Source: Anaerocolumna sp047777345 (GTDB lineage Bacteria; Bacillota; Clostridia; Lachnospirales; Lachnospiraceae). Taken from it: a stretch of 64,000 bases of DNA. The translations under genes and the position numbers were made by a program. Positions 47,951-57,723 of the stretch are shown here, one piece after another (position 1 is the stretch's first letter; every line of letters begins with the position of its first letter). The notes beneath the pieces were generated by a model that made no database searches, had not been told where the DNA came from, and saw only the letters and a program-made list of their open reading frames with translations. The stretch covers positions 137,513 through 201,512 of the forward strand of contig JBKEEJ010000005.1 in NCBI GenBank assembly GCA_047777345.1. Reading direction: 5' to 3'.

Positions 47951-49280
47951 ATGTGGAATATTGCTTATGATTTAAATAAACTAATTCCTCCTTTAAAAAG
48001 TGGTTATAACTTTATTAAATCGATAAAGTTATATATACCGTATAAAGAAATAGGGCTTAAAATATTGGTTAGAAAAGAACAGCCATTACCCTTTTTTTTA
48101 TGAAATAATTTTAAAGTTAGTTGATATTAAATATAATGAAATACATAAAATTTCAGAATTAACTGGTGTAGAAGAAGAGATCTTAAATGATGTAGTGGGT
48201 GAAATGTCAGGGCTTGACTTATTATATATTAAAGGTAACATAATTTCTTTAACGCCTAAAGGAAAGGAATCACTAAATAATTTAAAAAAGAGTGTTATTG
48301 AAAAAGAAGAGTTAAATAAGATTTATATAAATGCTATTACTGGTGAAATTAAGGATTTGGCTTGCATATATCAAAGACCTGATTATATGAGTCCTTGTTT
48401 AGATGAAAAAATAAAGATTACTGATAATTTTATTACTAACCACTTTAGTGACTTTGATGAATATTATCAAAGAAGGCAGGAGGACTACGAAGTTAAAGAG
48501 CAGCACAATAATATTAGAAATGAAATTTATCAGATAATTGGTAAAGAATATGAAAAGTTATGTTATGTTGAAGAAAGAGCATTTGTATATAAAAATATTA
48601 GAGATAATGATTTACTATTTGAATGTGAAAATGATCCAGAGAATATATATGGAACTACTCTTGCGAAGCAAGTTTATGACTGCACTGGTGCAAGAAGTTT
48701 TTTAGTCCCTCCTTTTAAATGTGATAAATATTTAGGTAGGCAGGTTGGTATTGATAGTATGAAGAACGAAAATACCAAAAAATTGATACAAGTTTTATTG
48801 AACAATGCTACTATAGATAATAAAAGTAAAGAAGAAGTTGAAGAATACTATTTTGTGGATAGATATTTATTTGAAAATGAGTATTATGATATTCTAACTT
48901 CATTAAAAAACATTAAACCATCTGAAGTTGTAATTTCATCAGGGAAATTATCAGTGATATTAAGTGATGAAGTTATTTCTGCATTACAAGCAATAGTAAA
49001 TAAAACTAAAATTCATATTATATATGATAAGAATGAACATAAAATTAATCAATTAAAAAGTAAATTTATAAATTATATGAAAAATAAACAAAATAGGATA
49101 CAATGGATTGAACAAAAGGATATTACTGAATCAAATATAATATTATATCCTCAGTGTTTAATTAACATCAGATATAATCCTATTCCAGTTGGAAAAGACT
49201 ATTTAATACAAGAAATTCCAGAGATAACTTTTGATAAAGAACTGATACGGATTCAAAAAGACAGACTATTAGCCAAATAA
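47951..49280 (+). pseudogene. Unrecognised partner of the kinase-helicase, frameshifted at T8
   Basis: It opens MWNIAYDLNKLIPPLKSGYN, 2 nt after the helicase stop. A T8 run (48092-48099) puts it out of frame; T7 would give PLPFFYEIILKLVDI and an open protein of about 442 residues to 49280. After the run comes a winged-helix-like stretch (EIHKISELTGVEEEILNDVV ... KGNIISLTPKGKESL). The C-terminal half (VVISSGKLSVILSDEVISAL) may be an alpha/beta domain. I do not recognise the family. The tight spacing implies joint function with the kinase-helicase. Confidence 0.6.
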
Positions 49281-49370
49281 TAAATGATTCTTTAAATTTA
49301 TTCCCTGCAGGAAATTTTTATTAATAATAAAATCGAATACAATATTATTACAATATATTTAATTGTTCAG

Positions 49371-49834
49371 TGTCAACATACACACGAGTTTGTTTACAAT
49401 TACAAAGTTTGCTTATCGCAATCGCCAACCGTCAGGGGGAGAATTCCCTTTGGCGGTTTTTTGTGTTCAAAAATAGATATAGAAATAAATAAAAATATGC
49501 TAAACGGACGTAGTTGTAATCCCTCGAAAACAAGTAGAATTCCGATGTTTAGGTGGTTTCGATATTTCCTCCCGTAGGTTATACCCTGCGTATGAATACT
49601 CATTTTATTAGTAAACCTTCCACGAGCAAACTTTGTCATTCTTCACTGCTCACGAGCAAACTCGCTTGTCATTTTCTCATTTTTTATATCTTTTTTTATA
49701 TTTTCTCAGTAAAGGCAACCCGCGAGCAAACTTTGTTACTCGAAGGAAATAAACAGCGAGAAGCCTTGAAACAACTACATTTCAACACGAGCAAACTTTG
49801 TAACTCCGTGAGCAAACTTATTTGTAACTGAACA
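49371..49834 (+). mobile_element. 464-bp mini-element with both Tn7-like ends (copy 2, A2-B2)
   Basis: The A end is TGTCAACATACACACGAG... with ATTACAAAGTTTGC inside; the B end terminates GTAACTGAACA at 49834. TnsB-type boxes lie at 49623-49640, 49653-49672, 49723-49740, 49788-49805 and 49808-49829. There is no gene within. The B half is nearly the same as that at 20948-21162. The outer A2 box (TACACACGAGTTTG) is identical to the outer box of B1 rather than of A1. Flanking 5-mers TTCAG and GGTGC do not match. Confidence 0.7.
49429..49462 (+). terminator. Intrinsic terminator inside the A2 end
   Basis: CCGTCAGGGGGA pairs with TTCCCTTTGGCGG, followed by TTTTTT. It sits 58 bp from the element tip, the same offset as the terminator in the A1 end although the stem sequence differs. 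Confidence 0.85.
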
Positions 49835-50280
49835 GGTGCTGTGTGCACTTATGCAAAGAATCCCGTATTTACTGGATTTCAAGACTTGTTAAGATGTGTT
49901 TAGCCTGTTGAGATTTGGTCAGTAAGTAACACAAAGGTAACACACAGGTAACAAGATTTTTACAAGAACAAAAGATTATTAGACACCATTTGGTTCATTA
50001 CTGGATGGTGTTTTTTTGTTATCAGGCCTACTTGGGCAAGATAAAAGCCAGAAGAATGATGCGTAGACGCTAAAATAAAAAACTTACAAGGTTTGATTGC
50101 ATGTTTACAAAACCGTCATAGGTTTAAATACCTTTGGCGGTTTTTTTGTATGCATGTAATTTGTAAAATGTAATGGAATTTTATCATAGTTTTAAAGAAT
50201 TTTGTATAGTTGTACAATAAAAATATATGATGTATAATGGTAATAAATGGATTAATTTTAACAATGTATGGGAGGTTAAT
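49835..50280 (+). other. Gene-free junction with two terminators and a worn A-type end
   Basis: Contains a terminator ACACCAT/ATGGTGT with T7 (49983-50017), preceded by three GTAACA-type repeats (about 49926-49953). At 50088-50147, TTACAAGGTTTGATT, a 17-nt spacer, then CCGTCATAGGT/ACCTTTGGCGG with T7 mirrors the box-spacer-terminator order of the A2 end, so it is read as a degenerate solo A end. An AT-rich stretch and a TATAAT-like box near 50233 lead to the next gene. Confidence 0.55.
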
Positions 50281-53209
50281 ATGAAGAATTTAAGGGCAAG
50301 ACAGTTACTTGGAAATGCCGAAAAGCGGGCATTTCAGATTTTCGGACAATTAATGGATCGGGATAAATGCTATGATTTTCAATATATGGATGTCAGTTTG
50401 CAGACCTTACTTGTAATAGGGGAGTTTAAGTTTTTCGTACCTGCCATTAAGGAAATGTATAAGGATGCTGAGCTGGCTGTATTCTTTGACAGCCTTTCTG
50501 CGGAAGAATCTCATTTTTTCAAAATTCAGTGGGAAAAGAATGATATAATCCATTATGCTTATGCCAACGGGAAAGTTGAGGAAAGACCGTTAAGTAAGTC
50601 TGTCATTGAAAAAATATTTGATAAAACAGGTAATTATCAAAGCTGGGCCGGGTATTTGGACGAAAAATGGAGATCATATTATAGATCTTAGGAATCCGGT
50701 ACCAGGGCCGCACTTTTACACCAATATGCTGCTTGGAAACCGTATGGGTTTTCCTCATCCGTTGCAGACTACGCCCAAATCTGTAGTTGACCGGTTTGGC
50801 GGAGGAAGTTTCAGAGCCCATGCAGCCACCCAGGTATTGGCAACCAGGTGGGATACTCTTCCTGAGGAAAATGGCTTTCCTGGCAACAGACAATTCTACT
50901 TAGTTGAAAATGGAAAACAGATCTTTTATTCTGCCGATGTACTGGATACCAATATTAAAACAGCCATTTGCAAACATTCTAAAAACTATACCCAGATTGA
51001 GTATACTACCAAATGCGGATTACAGATTAAAAGAATCATTTTCTTATTGCCTCAGTACGAAGGCTTGCCCATCGCAACGGAAGTGCAAAGAATTATAGTT
51101 AAAAATTTAGGTGACAAAGAAAGAAAAATAAAAATAGTGGTAACCGGCATGATGGGAAGTGCCGCACCCGGCGCATTAATGGAAGATGTGGTTTATTCCA
51201 CCGTCATTATGGAATCAGGGGTATTGCAAAATGAGAAAGGGGAAATGTTGGCTTATGTTCCTCATTACTATCCCAAACATTGCAAAAGTGACGTAAGATT
51301 TGCCACGGTAATGTTCTACGATAAGGGCGAGAAAAAGTTGGCCACAGAACTTTGTACCACTTATTCTGAATTCGTTGGCAACGGAAGCTTGTATCACCCT
51401 GAAGGAGTAGGGAGAATGCCCAATCGGCTAAATACAAAAGGCCCCGGTTTTTATGCAATAGGAAGAGAACTTACTATTGACTCTGGCAAAGAAGCCGTCG
51501 CAGATTCTTATATCGGTTTAATTTCCACTTTATCCGAAGAAGCGGTATCATTGGATAAAATTCAAAAAGAAATAGAAGGCCTTCATAATAAATTTAGGAC
51601 AAAAGACGGGCTGGAAAAAGCATTGGAAGATCAGTTAAGCTGGTATAACCGGTACAGGTCTTACCTTCAGGTAAATACCGGTAAAAAGCTTTTTGATATA
51701 TATGTCAATCAAAATCTGCCTTTTCAGGTATTGTACCAGACCTTTGTATCCAGGTCCTTTGATTTGACACAAAAAGGATACAGAGAGATTGGATTCAGGG
51801 AAATCCAGGACATCTATGCCTCTATGTATTACTTTATATCAATGGGTGATGAGGCACTGGTCAAAGAACTGTTAAGAGAGTGGATAGAGAAAGTATTCGA
51901 GTATGGTTATTGCTATCACAACTTCTTCTGGAAAGGAAAAGAGGCAGGAAAATGGTCCGATGACGGCTTATGGCTGGTACAGGCTGTGTATCGGTATATT
52001 CAGTGCACAGGTGACATTGGTTTTTTGGATGAGCAGTATGAAATACCGGAAACCAACGGAAAGAAAAGATCTGTTTATGATACCTTAAAAGCCATTATTC
52101 ATTATTCGGGAACAGTTTCCGTCGGAAGACACGGACTGCCGCTCATTGACTATGCCGATTGGAATGATTGCCTGAAAGTTGACGAGGATTATCTTACAGG
52201 ACCGGAAAAAGAAAAATCCAACAAATCCCTTGAGAATTATTCGGAAAGCATAATGAATGGATTTTTGCTTCAGTTGGCAGTTTTACATATGTATGAGTTT
52301 GCAAAAGAAAAGAAAGACACAGACTATATGGAGCAGATGGAAAGTAAAAGAAAGGTTTTAAGCGATAATCTTCAAAAATACGCATGGAAAGAAGATTTCT
52401 TTGCCAGAGTATTGTTCAATCGTTATGGCGACGAAATAACCTATCTTGGGGCTGCGAAAGATGGGTTTTCAGGCGATGAAAATATAAATGGCACCTATTT
52501 TCTTAACTCTTTTAGCTGGTCCATTTTATCGGGCGAAGCTAAGGAATACCAGATTGAAACTATGGTAAAACGGATAGAAGATTATCTTAAGACCCCATTT
52601 GGATTCTCCTTAATGAGTCCTACGGATTTGTCCAAGGTGGCCAGGAAAACCGCAACAGGGGAGTATTTTCCGGGCGACAGAGAAAACGGCGGTATATTCA
52701 AACACGCCACTATGATGGCTACAGCCGCAATGATAAAGGCGGCAAAAGAAGTGGAAAATGCGGCATTGGCAAAGAGGTTACGGGATTTGGCATACTGGAT
52801 GGTAAATATTGTTTTGCCTTACAAAACACTTGAAAATCCTTTCTTAATATGCGGAAATCCCAGATGGTGTACCCAGTATGTTAACAGTCAGACGGGAGAA
52901 CATATTGGACCAACCTTAAGCGGAACCTCAACATGGCTTATGTTAACAATATTTGAGACTTTGGGTATCGAATACAGGAAGAAAAAACTTATATTGGATC
53001 CTATGCTGGAAGAAAACCAGGAAGATGTACATTATACATTAAGATACCAGGATACCCTTTATAATATTCATATAACTAAGCCAACCGGATTGTATCGGAC
53101 AAAAGACAACAGCTATAAACTGGCCATGGATGGAAAATCATTAGAAGGCAACGAGATAACCTTAGATAATGATAAGATGACACATGAAGTAGAAATGGTA
53201 TTTCAATAG
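50281..53209 (+). pseudogene. GH94-type glycoside phosphorylase, one frameshift
   Basis: GH94 enzymes split beta-glucosides with phosphate. The gene starts at ATG 50281 after TGGGAGG (MKNLRARQLLGNAEKRAFQI). An A5 run (50663-50667) shifts the frame to a stop at 50689-50691. With A4 the reading is AGYLDENGDHIIDLRNPVPG and continues open to 53209, about 975 residues in all. The catalytic acid region PLIDYADWNDCL, the FWKGKEAGKWSDDGLWLVQA helix and CTQYVNSQTGEHIGPTLSGT are GH94 hallmarks. Substrate is uncertain (cellodextrin, laminari- or sophoro-oligosaccharide). It heads a sugar-uptake cluster. Sequencing error or real mutation cannot be told apart here. Confidence 0.8.
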
Positions 53210-53295
53210 GGTTATAAACAGGGTTAATGAAAAGCCATAGGTAAATTTATATATGAAAAATTTATCTATGGCTTGTATTTATAGAGGTGATTTAC

Positions 53296-54357
53296 TTGTT
53301 CAGAGTACAGATAGTAGATGATGAACCAATTGTAAGGATGGGATTAAGAAAATTAATTCCGTGGGAATCTTATGATTTTAAAATAGTTTGTGAAGCACAG
53401 AACGGGTCAGAAGCATTAGAGCAGTTAAAAAATGAGAGGGTTGATTTGATTATTACTGATATTGAAATGCCTATTATGGATGGTATTGAATATATCAAAA
53501 AGGTAAGAGAATTAAAAATTAAATCTGCCATTGTCATACTGACTGCATATGCAGAGTTCGAATATGCCAAAACAGCTATTCAGGCAGGGGTGGCAGGATA
53601 TATTTTAAAACCGATTGAAAAAAATCAGATTTTAGAAACCTTAGAACAGGTTAAAAAGAATTTATCTGTTCCTATAATGAGGAATTTTTCAAGGGAAAAA
53701 GATAATAAATTAATTGAAGCAGTTTTATTAACAGATAAAAATGCATTTCAGTATATGGAAGATATTATTGAAGAAGAACGGTCTTATGAAGATGAGGATA
53801 TTAGTGGGACATGTTTCCGCTTATTTTTTATACTGGAAGAAATAGCGCATACAATTAGCAAAAAGTATAGTAATTTAAATAAACTTGAAAAGTTAGATCT
53901 CTATAAATCTATGAAAGAGAAAAACTACCTGACCAAAGAAGAACTCATAGAAGAGTTTAAAAGTGAGATAATACGATACTACAACATTCTGGAAAAGTAT
54001 TATTTAATTTATAAGGATAATTTTGTAAGGCAGGCTTGTAATTATGTTGTGGAACATATTGATGAAAAAATAGGATTAACATCGGTAAGCGAAGCATTGG
54101 GTATCAGCAAGAATTATTTCTGCAGCTTGTTTAAGCAGGAAACGGGAGAAAATTTTTTAAATTATGTAACAAAAATGAAAATACAAAGAGCGAAATATTT
54201 GCTGAAAGAAAAAAATATGCGTATCTACGAGGTATGCAATTACTTGGGCTATGTTGACACCACTTATTTTACTAAACTTTTTAAAAAATATTGTGGCATG
54301 ACACCGCATGAGTATAAAAAAGCGGAGTGTGAAAATTATGATTTTTCAGAATCATAG
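53296..54357 (+). CDS. YesN-type response regulator (REC + AraC HTH)
   Basis: A 353-residue regulator. The receiver domain has VQIVDDEPIVRMG, the phospho-acceptor Asp in LIITDIEMPIMDG and the switch Lys in YILKPIEK. The C-terminal AraC domain has two HTHs (LTSVSEALGISKNYFCSLFK; MRIYEVCNYLGYVDTTYFTK) ending GMTPHEYKKAE. The start chosen is TTG 53296, spaced 9 nt from AGAGG; GTG 53287 is the alternative. It overlaps the following kinase gene and probably controls the sugar ABC genes. Confidence 0.9.
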   Translation: MFRVQIVDDEPIVRMGLRKLIPWESYDFKIVCEAQNGSEALEQLKNERVDLIITDIEMPIMDGIEYIKKVRELKIKSAIVILTAYAEFEYAKTAIQAGVAGYILKPIEKNQILETLEQVKKNLSVPIMRNFSREKDNKLIEAVLLTDKNAFQYMEDIIEEERSYEDEDISGTCFRLFFILEEIAHTISKKYSNLNKLEKLDLYKSMKEKNYLTKEELIEEFKSEIIRYYNILEKYYLIYKDNFVRQACNYVVEHIDEKIGLTSVSEALGISKNYFCSLFKQETGENFLNYVTKMKIQRAKYLLKEKNMRIYEVCNYLGYVDTTYFTKLFKKYCGMTPHEYKKAECENYDFSES

Positions 54358-56092
54358 AAAATCGAAAAAAGCTCAGGAGAAAACCATAACCAGTGTCCTA
54401 TTAGGTAATTATTTAAAAGCAATGTCGATTTCAATAGTGGCGGGAATTATAATATTTTTAGCTATTACGGGAAAGGAAATGGTTTATCGGCAGGAGTTAA
54501 GTAATAAACGTATATTAAATACAGTTACTTATTTTATCAATATACAATTAGACGACATTAAAAAGTTCTGTGATAATTTAATTATTGATGATGAACTGCA
54601 GGATATTTTTTTAAAAGACAAAGAAAATAAGCACAGTCTGATCAGCAGCTTTTTAATGAAAAAAATGGCCGAGCGTAACGAAATATCGTCAATACATATC
54701 CTATGGGATTCATACCTTGTATCGGAATATAAATATCCTATCTACGATTATGACCCAAAAAAGTTTATAAGTAATCTGTCGTTAGAGAAAAATGTGGGGA
54801 AGAGAAGCAATTATTATTGGGAAATTGGCCGGGACACAACAGATGCCAATGAAGAAAATATGTTTTATCTGGTAGAAAGTATCCGGTCAAAAGCAGGAAT
54901 GGAACATTTAGGATATCTAATTGCCTTCATTGATACTTCGGAATTAAAAAAGAACATTAATCTGTATCTGGAAGAAGAAAAATTTGAAGTTCTTATCAGA
55001 AGTAATTCCGGAAATGTGATCCTTCTTCCGTCCGGGGCATCTATCGGTGAATATGGCGATAGCCTTGTATATAATAAAGATGAGGATAAACGGTGGTGGA
55101 AATATCTTTGGACTTATCAATATAGTTCTTTGCAGCTTAATACCATAGGCGGTGAAATTTTTGGACTGTCAAAACGTTCTATTTTTGGTCCCAATGTGGA
55201 GTTTGCCATAATCTTTATGCTAATAATTACTATCGAATTTATCATGATAGCTTCCATTATTATAAAAAAGAAAGTAATTGGCCCATTGGAGGAAATCGCC
55301 AGCAAAGCGCGGGAAATCGGTATAAAAGGCAAACTAGATATACAGTTTCCCAATAAAAAGTATTATTCGGAGGCAGATGATATTTCAAATGCCTTAAATG
55401 AGATGATGGGGCAAATCCGATTACTTATGAAAGACGTAGAACGAAGAGAAAAATTACAGAGAAAGTTAGAGTTATCGGTAATCAACCATCAGATAAAGCC
55501 TCATTTTCTTTATAATACTCTGAACGCTGCCAGTATTTTAATCAGTGTGGAGGAAAAAGATACTGCCAATCAGCTAATTAAGCTTTTAGCCAGTTATTAT
55601 CGTGCCTGCCTAAATCAAGGAAATGATATTATAACTGTTGAAAACGAGCTTAAAATTGTTGAAGATTATATAAAAATAGTTTTAATTCGTAACCCTAATA
55701 TTTTAAGAATATCGTATGACATAGATGGCGAACTGCTTAAAATTCAAATTCCTAAAATGACCATACAGACCCTGGTGGAAAATAGTATAAAATATGGCAT
55801 AAAAAAAATTGGTGAACCCATTGATATTACAATTCAGATAAAACAGGATTCGGAGTCTGCCTATATTATTGTTGAGGATAATGGCACGGGCATGAAACAA
55901 GACTTCATTGATCGAATTTTAAATGGTGATCCATTAGATGTAAAATCAGGATTTGGTGTAAAGTCAGTAGTCAATCGGCTTTCCCTTTTATATGACATAA
56001 AAAATATAAGGGATATTATTTCTATTGAAGCAAGAGAAAATCAATATACCAGAATCATATTAAAGATTCCTGCTAATTTGAACGCAATCTGA
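54338..56092 (+). CDS. YesM-type sensor histidine kinase
   Basis: A 584-residue membrane kinase. One membrane helix lies near residues 28-48 and another near 286-308, flanking an extracellular sensor domain. A HAMP-like segment, then the His_kinase motif VINHQIKPHFLYNTLNAAS (phospho-His) and the ATPase boxes LVENSIKYGIKK, VEDNGTGM and GFGVKSVVNRL follow. ATG 54338 lies within the end of the regulator gene, so the pair is coupled. It likely senses the sugar-binding protein or sugar outside the cell. Confidence 0.9.
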   Translation: MIFQNHRKSKKAQEKTITSVLLGNYLKAMSISIVAGIIIFLAITGKEMVYRQELSNKRILNTVTYFINIQLDDIKKFCDNLIIDDELQDIFLKDKENKHSLISSFLMKKMAERNEISSIHILWDSYLVSEYKYPIYDYDPKKFISNLSLEKNVGKRSNYYWEIGRDTTDANEENMFYLVESIRSKAGMEHLGYLIAFIDTSELKKNINLYLEEEKFEVLIRSNSGNVILLPSGASIGEYGDSLVYNKDEDKRWWKYLWTYQYSSLQLNTIGGEIFGLSKRSIFGPNVEFAIIFMLIITIEFIMIASIIIKKKVIGPLEEIASKAREIGIKGKLDIQFPNKKYYSEADDISNALNEMMGQIRLLMKDVERREKLQRKLELSVINHQIKPHFLYNTLNAASILISVEEKDTANQLIKLLASYYRACLNQGNDIITVENELKIVEDYIKIVLIRNPNILRISYDIDGELLKIQIPKMTIQTLVENSIKYGIKKIGEPIDITIQIKQDSESAYIIVEDNGTGMKQDFIDRILNGDPLDVKSGFGVKSVVNRLSLLYDIKNIRDIISIEARENQYTRIILKIPANLNAI

Positions 56093-56136
56093 CATGAATT
56101 GTTAATTTTACCCCTGTATATCGTAATTTTATGCAG

Positions 56137-56165
56137 TTATAGAATAGGATAAGATATTTTATAAT
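56137..56165 (+). promoter_or_regulatory. Possible promoter for the sugar ABC genes
   Basis: TTATAG, 17 nt, TATAAT lies 30 nt upstream of the binding-protein start. The weak -35 box would fit dependence on an activator such as the adjacent AraC-type regulator (inference). Confidence 0.45.
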
Positions 56166-56194
56166 TATGGCATAAAGAAAAAGGGGGATATAGA

Positions 56195-57631
56195 ATGAAA
56201 AAGAAGTTATTTTCATTGTTGTTGGTATTTGCAATGTTAGTAGCATCTTTTGCAGGTTGTTCTGGAAAAAAAGCTGCTGACACAACAGATAGCAAGTCTG
56301 TTGAAAATCAGACAGAAAGTACCAGTCAGGAAGAGTCGAAAGAAGATGCTTCCGCGGAAGCGTCTGCTGATGACACATCCAAGGAAGATACTTCAACCGG
56401 AAAAACAAAAGTAACAATGTGGGTTATGCCCAACAGCGGCTCACCTGAAGAAGATTTAAAGAGTGTGCTGGAACCATTCTTAAAAGATAATCCGGATTTG
56501 GAAGTTGAGATAACTGTATTGGACTGGGGTTCTGCCTGGACTAAAATTACCACTGCCGCAACAAGTGGTGAGGGACCGGATATTACTCAGTTAGGCACCA
56601 CACAAGTAGCAGCAGTTGCCGCTATGGGAGCATTGGAAGACTTGACTGACGTCTATGACCAATTTGGTGGCGAGGAAGCATTTGTACCGGCTACCCTTCC
56701 GACTACGCAAATATTAGGTGCGGGTGAAGAAAGGTATGCTGTTCCATGGTTTATTGACACAAGAGCTTTATTCTATAGAAAAGATTATTGCGAATTAGCA
56801 GGTGTTAATCCTGAAACGGATTTTGCAACCTGGGATTCATTTAAAGAAGCTTTAGGCAAGTTAAAGAAAGTAAAGGTAGATGGTAAAGAAATAATACCAC
56901 TTATCATGCCAGGTAAGAATGACTGGAATGTTATCCATAATTTTGCACCATGGATATGGGGCGCAGGCGGTGACTTCATTGCGGATGATAACAAAACATG
57001 TGTTATTGATTCCGATGAAGCATTCGAAGGAGTTAAGTTCTATTCGGAACTTGCTATCGACGGACTTATGAGCATGCCGCATCTGGAAAAAAATTCAACG
57101 GAAGTAGAAGCAATATTTAACGAAGGCGGAGTAGCTACCATCTTTTCCGGAGCTTATAATATTAACACATTAAGAAGAGAAAAACCTGAGCTGGCCGAAA
57201 AAATTGGAACGGCACCATTTCCGGCTGGTCCAAAAGGCAGATATGCATTCTTTGGCGGCAGTGATTTATGTGTATTTAAAACCTCTCAGAATAAAGAAGC
57301 CGCTTATCGAATTATTCAGTACTTAAGTACAACAGATGCTCAGGTTGACTATCAAAGATATTGTGGTAACTTACCAAGCGTACAGGCAGCTTATGAAACA
57401 GAATATGTTTCAGAGGAACCTATGAGACAGGCATTCAAAGACCAGTTAGAGAATGGTAAAGCTTATCCGTCAGTTGCCGGATGGGGCCCGTCAGAAACAG
57501 TTCTTCAAAAAGGATTAAGCAATATTTGGGATAATGTAATGGGCGTTTATGGTAAATACGATCCGGAACGCACAAGACAATTCTTAAAAGAGACTGCACA
57601 AGAGTGTACTGCAATTTATAGTCAACAATAA
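56195..57631 (+). CDS. Sugar ABC transporter substrate-binding lipoprotein
   Basis: A 478-residue family 1 extracellular binding protein. The signal peptide MKKKLFSLLLVFAMLVASFAGC ends in a lipobox with Cys22, followed by a Ser/Thr/Asp/Glu-rich linker (residues 23-70) and the mature domain (KTKVTMWVMPNSGSPEEDLK; AVPWFIDTRALFYRKDYCEL; FFGGSDLCVFKTSQNKEAAY). It captures an oligosaccharide and delivers it to the two permeases downstream. No ATPase gene is nearby, so a shared MsmK-type ATPase elsewhere is implied. Confidence 0.92.
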   Translation: MKKKLFSLLLVFAMLVASFAGCSGKKAADTTDSKSVENQTESTSQEESKEDASAEASADDTSKEDTSTGKTKVTMWVMPNSGSPEEDLKSVLEPFLKDNPDLEVEITVLDWGSAWTKITTAATSGEGPDITQLGTTQVAAVAAMGALEDLTDVYDQFGGEEAFVPATLPTTQILGAGEERYAVPWFIDTRALFYRKDYCELAGVNPETDFATWDSFKEALGKLKKVKVDGKEIIPLIMPGKNDWNVIHNFAPWIWGAGGDFIADDNKTCVIDSDEAFEGVKFYSELAIDGLMSMPHLEKNSTEVEAIFNEGGVATIFSGAYNINTLRREKPELAEKIGTAPFPAGPKGRYAFFGGSDLCVFKTSQNKEAAYRIIQYLSTTDAQVDYQRYCGNLPSVQAAYETEYVSEEPMRQAFKDQLENGKAYPSVAGWGPSETVLQKGLSNIWDNVMGVYGKYDPERTRQFLKETAQECTAIYSQQ

Positions 57632-57662
57632 AGTAAGGTGAAAATAATAAAAAGATGAAAAG

Positions 57663-57706
57663 AATAAACCGCTGCAATGTAGTTTTACTTGTTGCAGTGG
57701 TTTATT
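57663..57706 (+). terminator. Strong hairpin between binding-protein and permease genes
   Basis: AATAAACCGCTGCAA pairs with TTGCAGTGGTTTATT (15 bp, one GU) around a 14-nt loop, with only a short T-rich flank. It probably causes partial termination or 3'-end protection so that the binding protein is made in excess over the permeases, a common arrangement in such operons. Confidence 0.75.
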
Positions 57707-57723
57707 TAGTCAGAGGTGTTAAA

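Larger units (their letters stand above)
20693..49834 (+). mobile_element. Tn7-like defence island downstream of rpsI
   Basis: The outermost ends are TGTCGACATACACAAAAG at 20693 and, read on the minus strand, TGTTCAGTTACAAATAAG at 49834. Both start with TGT and are followed inward by TTACAAAGTTTG-type TnsB sites. Inside lie tnsA, tnsB, tnsC and tniQ/tnsD remnants, then BREX, CBASS and kinase-helicase cargo. The interior is visibly more AT-rich than the flanks and holds nearly all the broken genes of the window. No matching 5-bp target duplication is seen (TCGGT before, GGTGC after), so the unit has probably been rebuilt by recombination or successive insertions. Confidence 0.75.

Noticed and set aside
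44302..49540. CRISPR repeat or guide RNA of a CRISPR-associated Tn7 element
   Set aside because: The shared 13-mer block occurs once per mini-element with no repeat-spacer pattern, and no Cas gene is present.
20693..49834. Clean 5-bp target duplications around the island or the mini-elements
   Set aside because: Flanks TCGGT, GAGTA, TTCAG and GGTGC do not match in any pairing, so no duplication is claimed.
21160..50000. Assembly error as the sole cause of all frameshifts
   Set aside because: The first 20 kb show no such breaks, and decay in tnsA, brxB and pglX includes many substitutions and stops. Read-level error remains possible only for single homopolymer sites.
50606..50691. Independent TTG start at 50606 for the GH94 gene
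   Set aside because: There is no ribosome binding site, and removing one A at 50663-50667 joins the upstream frame smoothly into the GH94 sequence.
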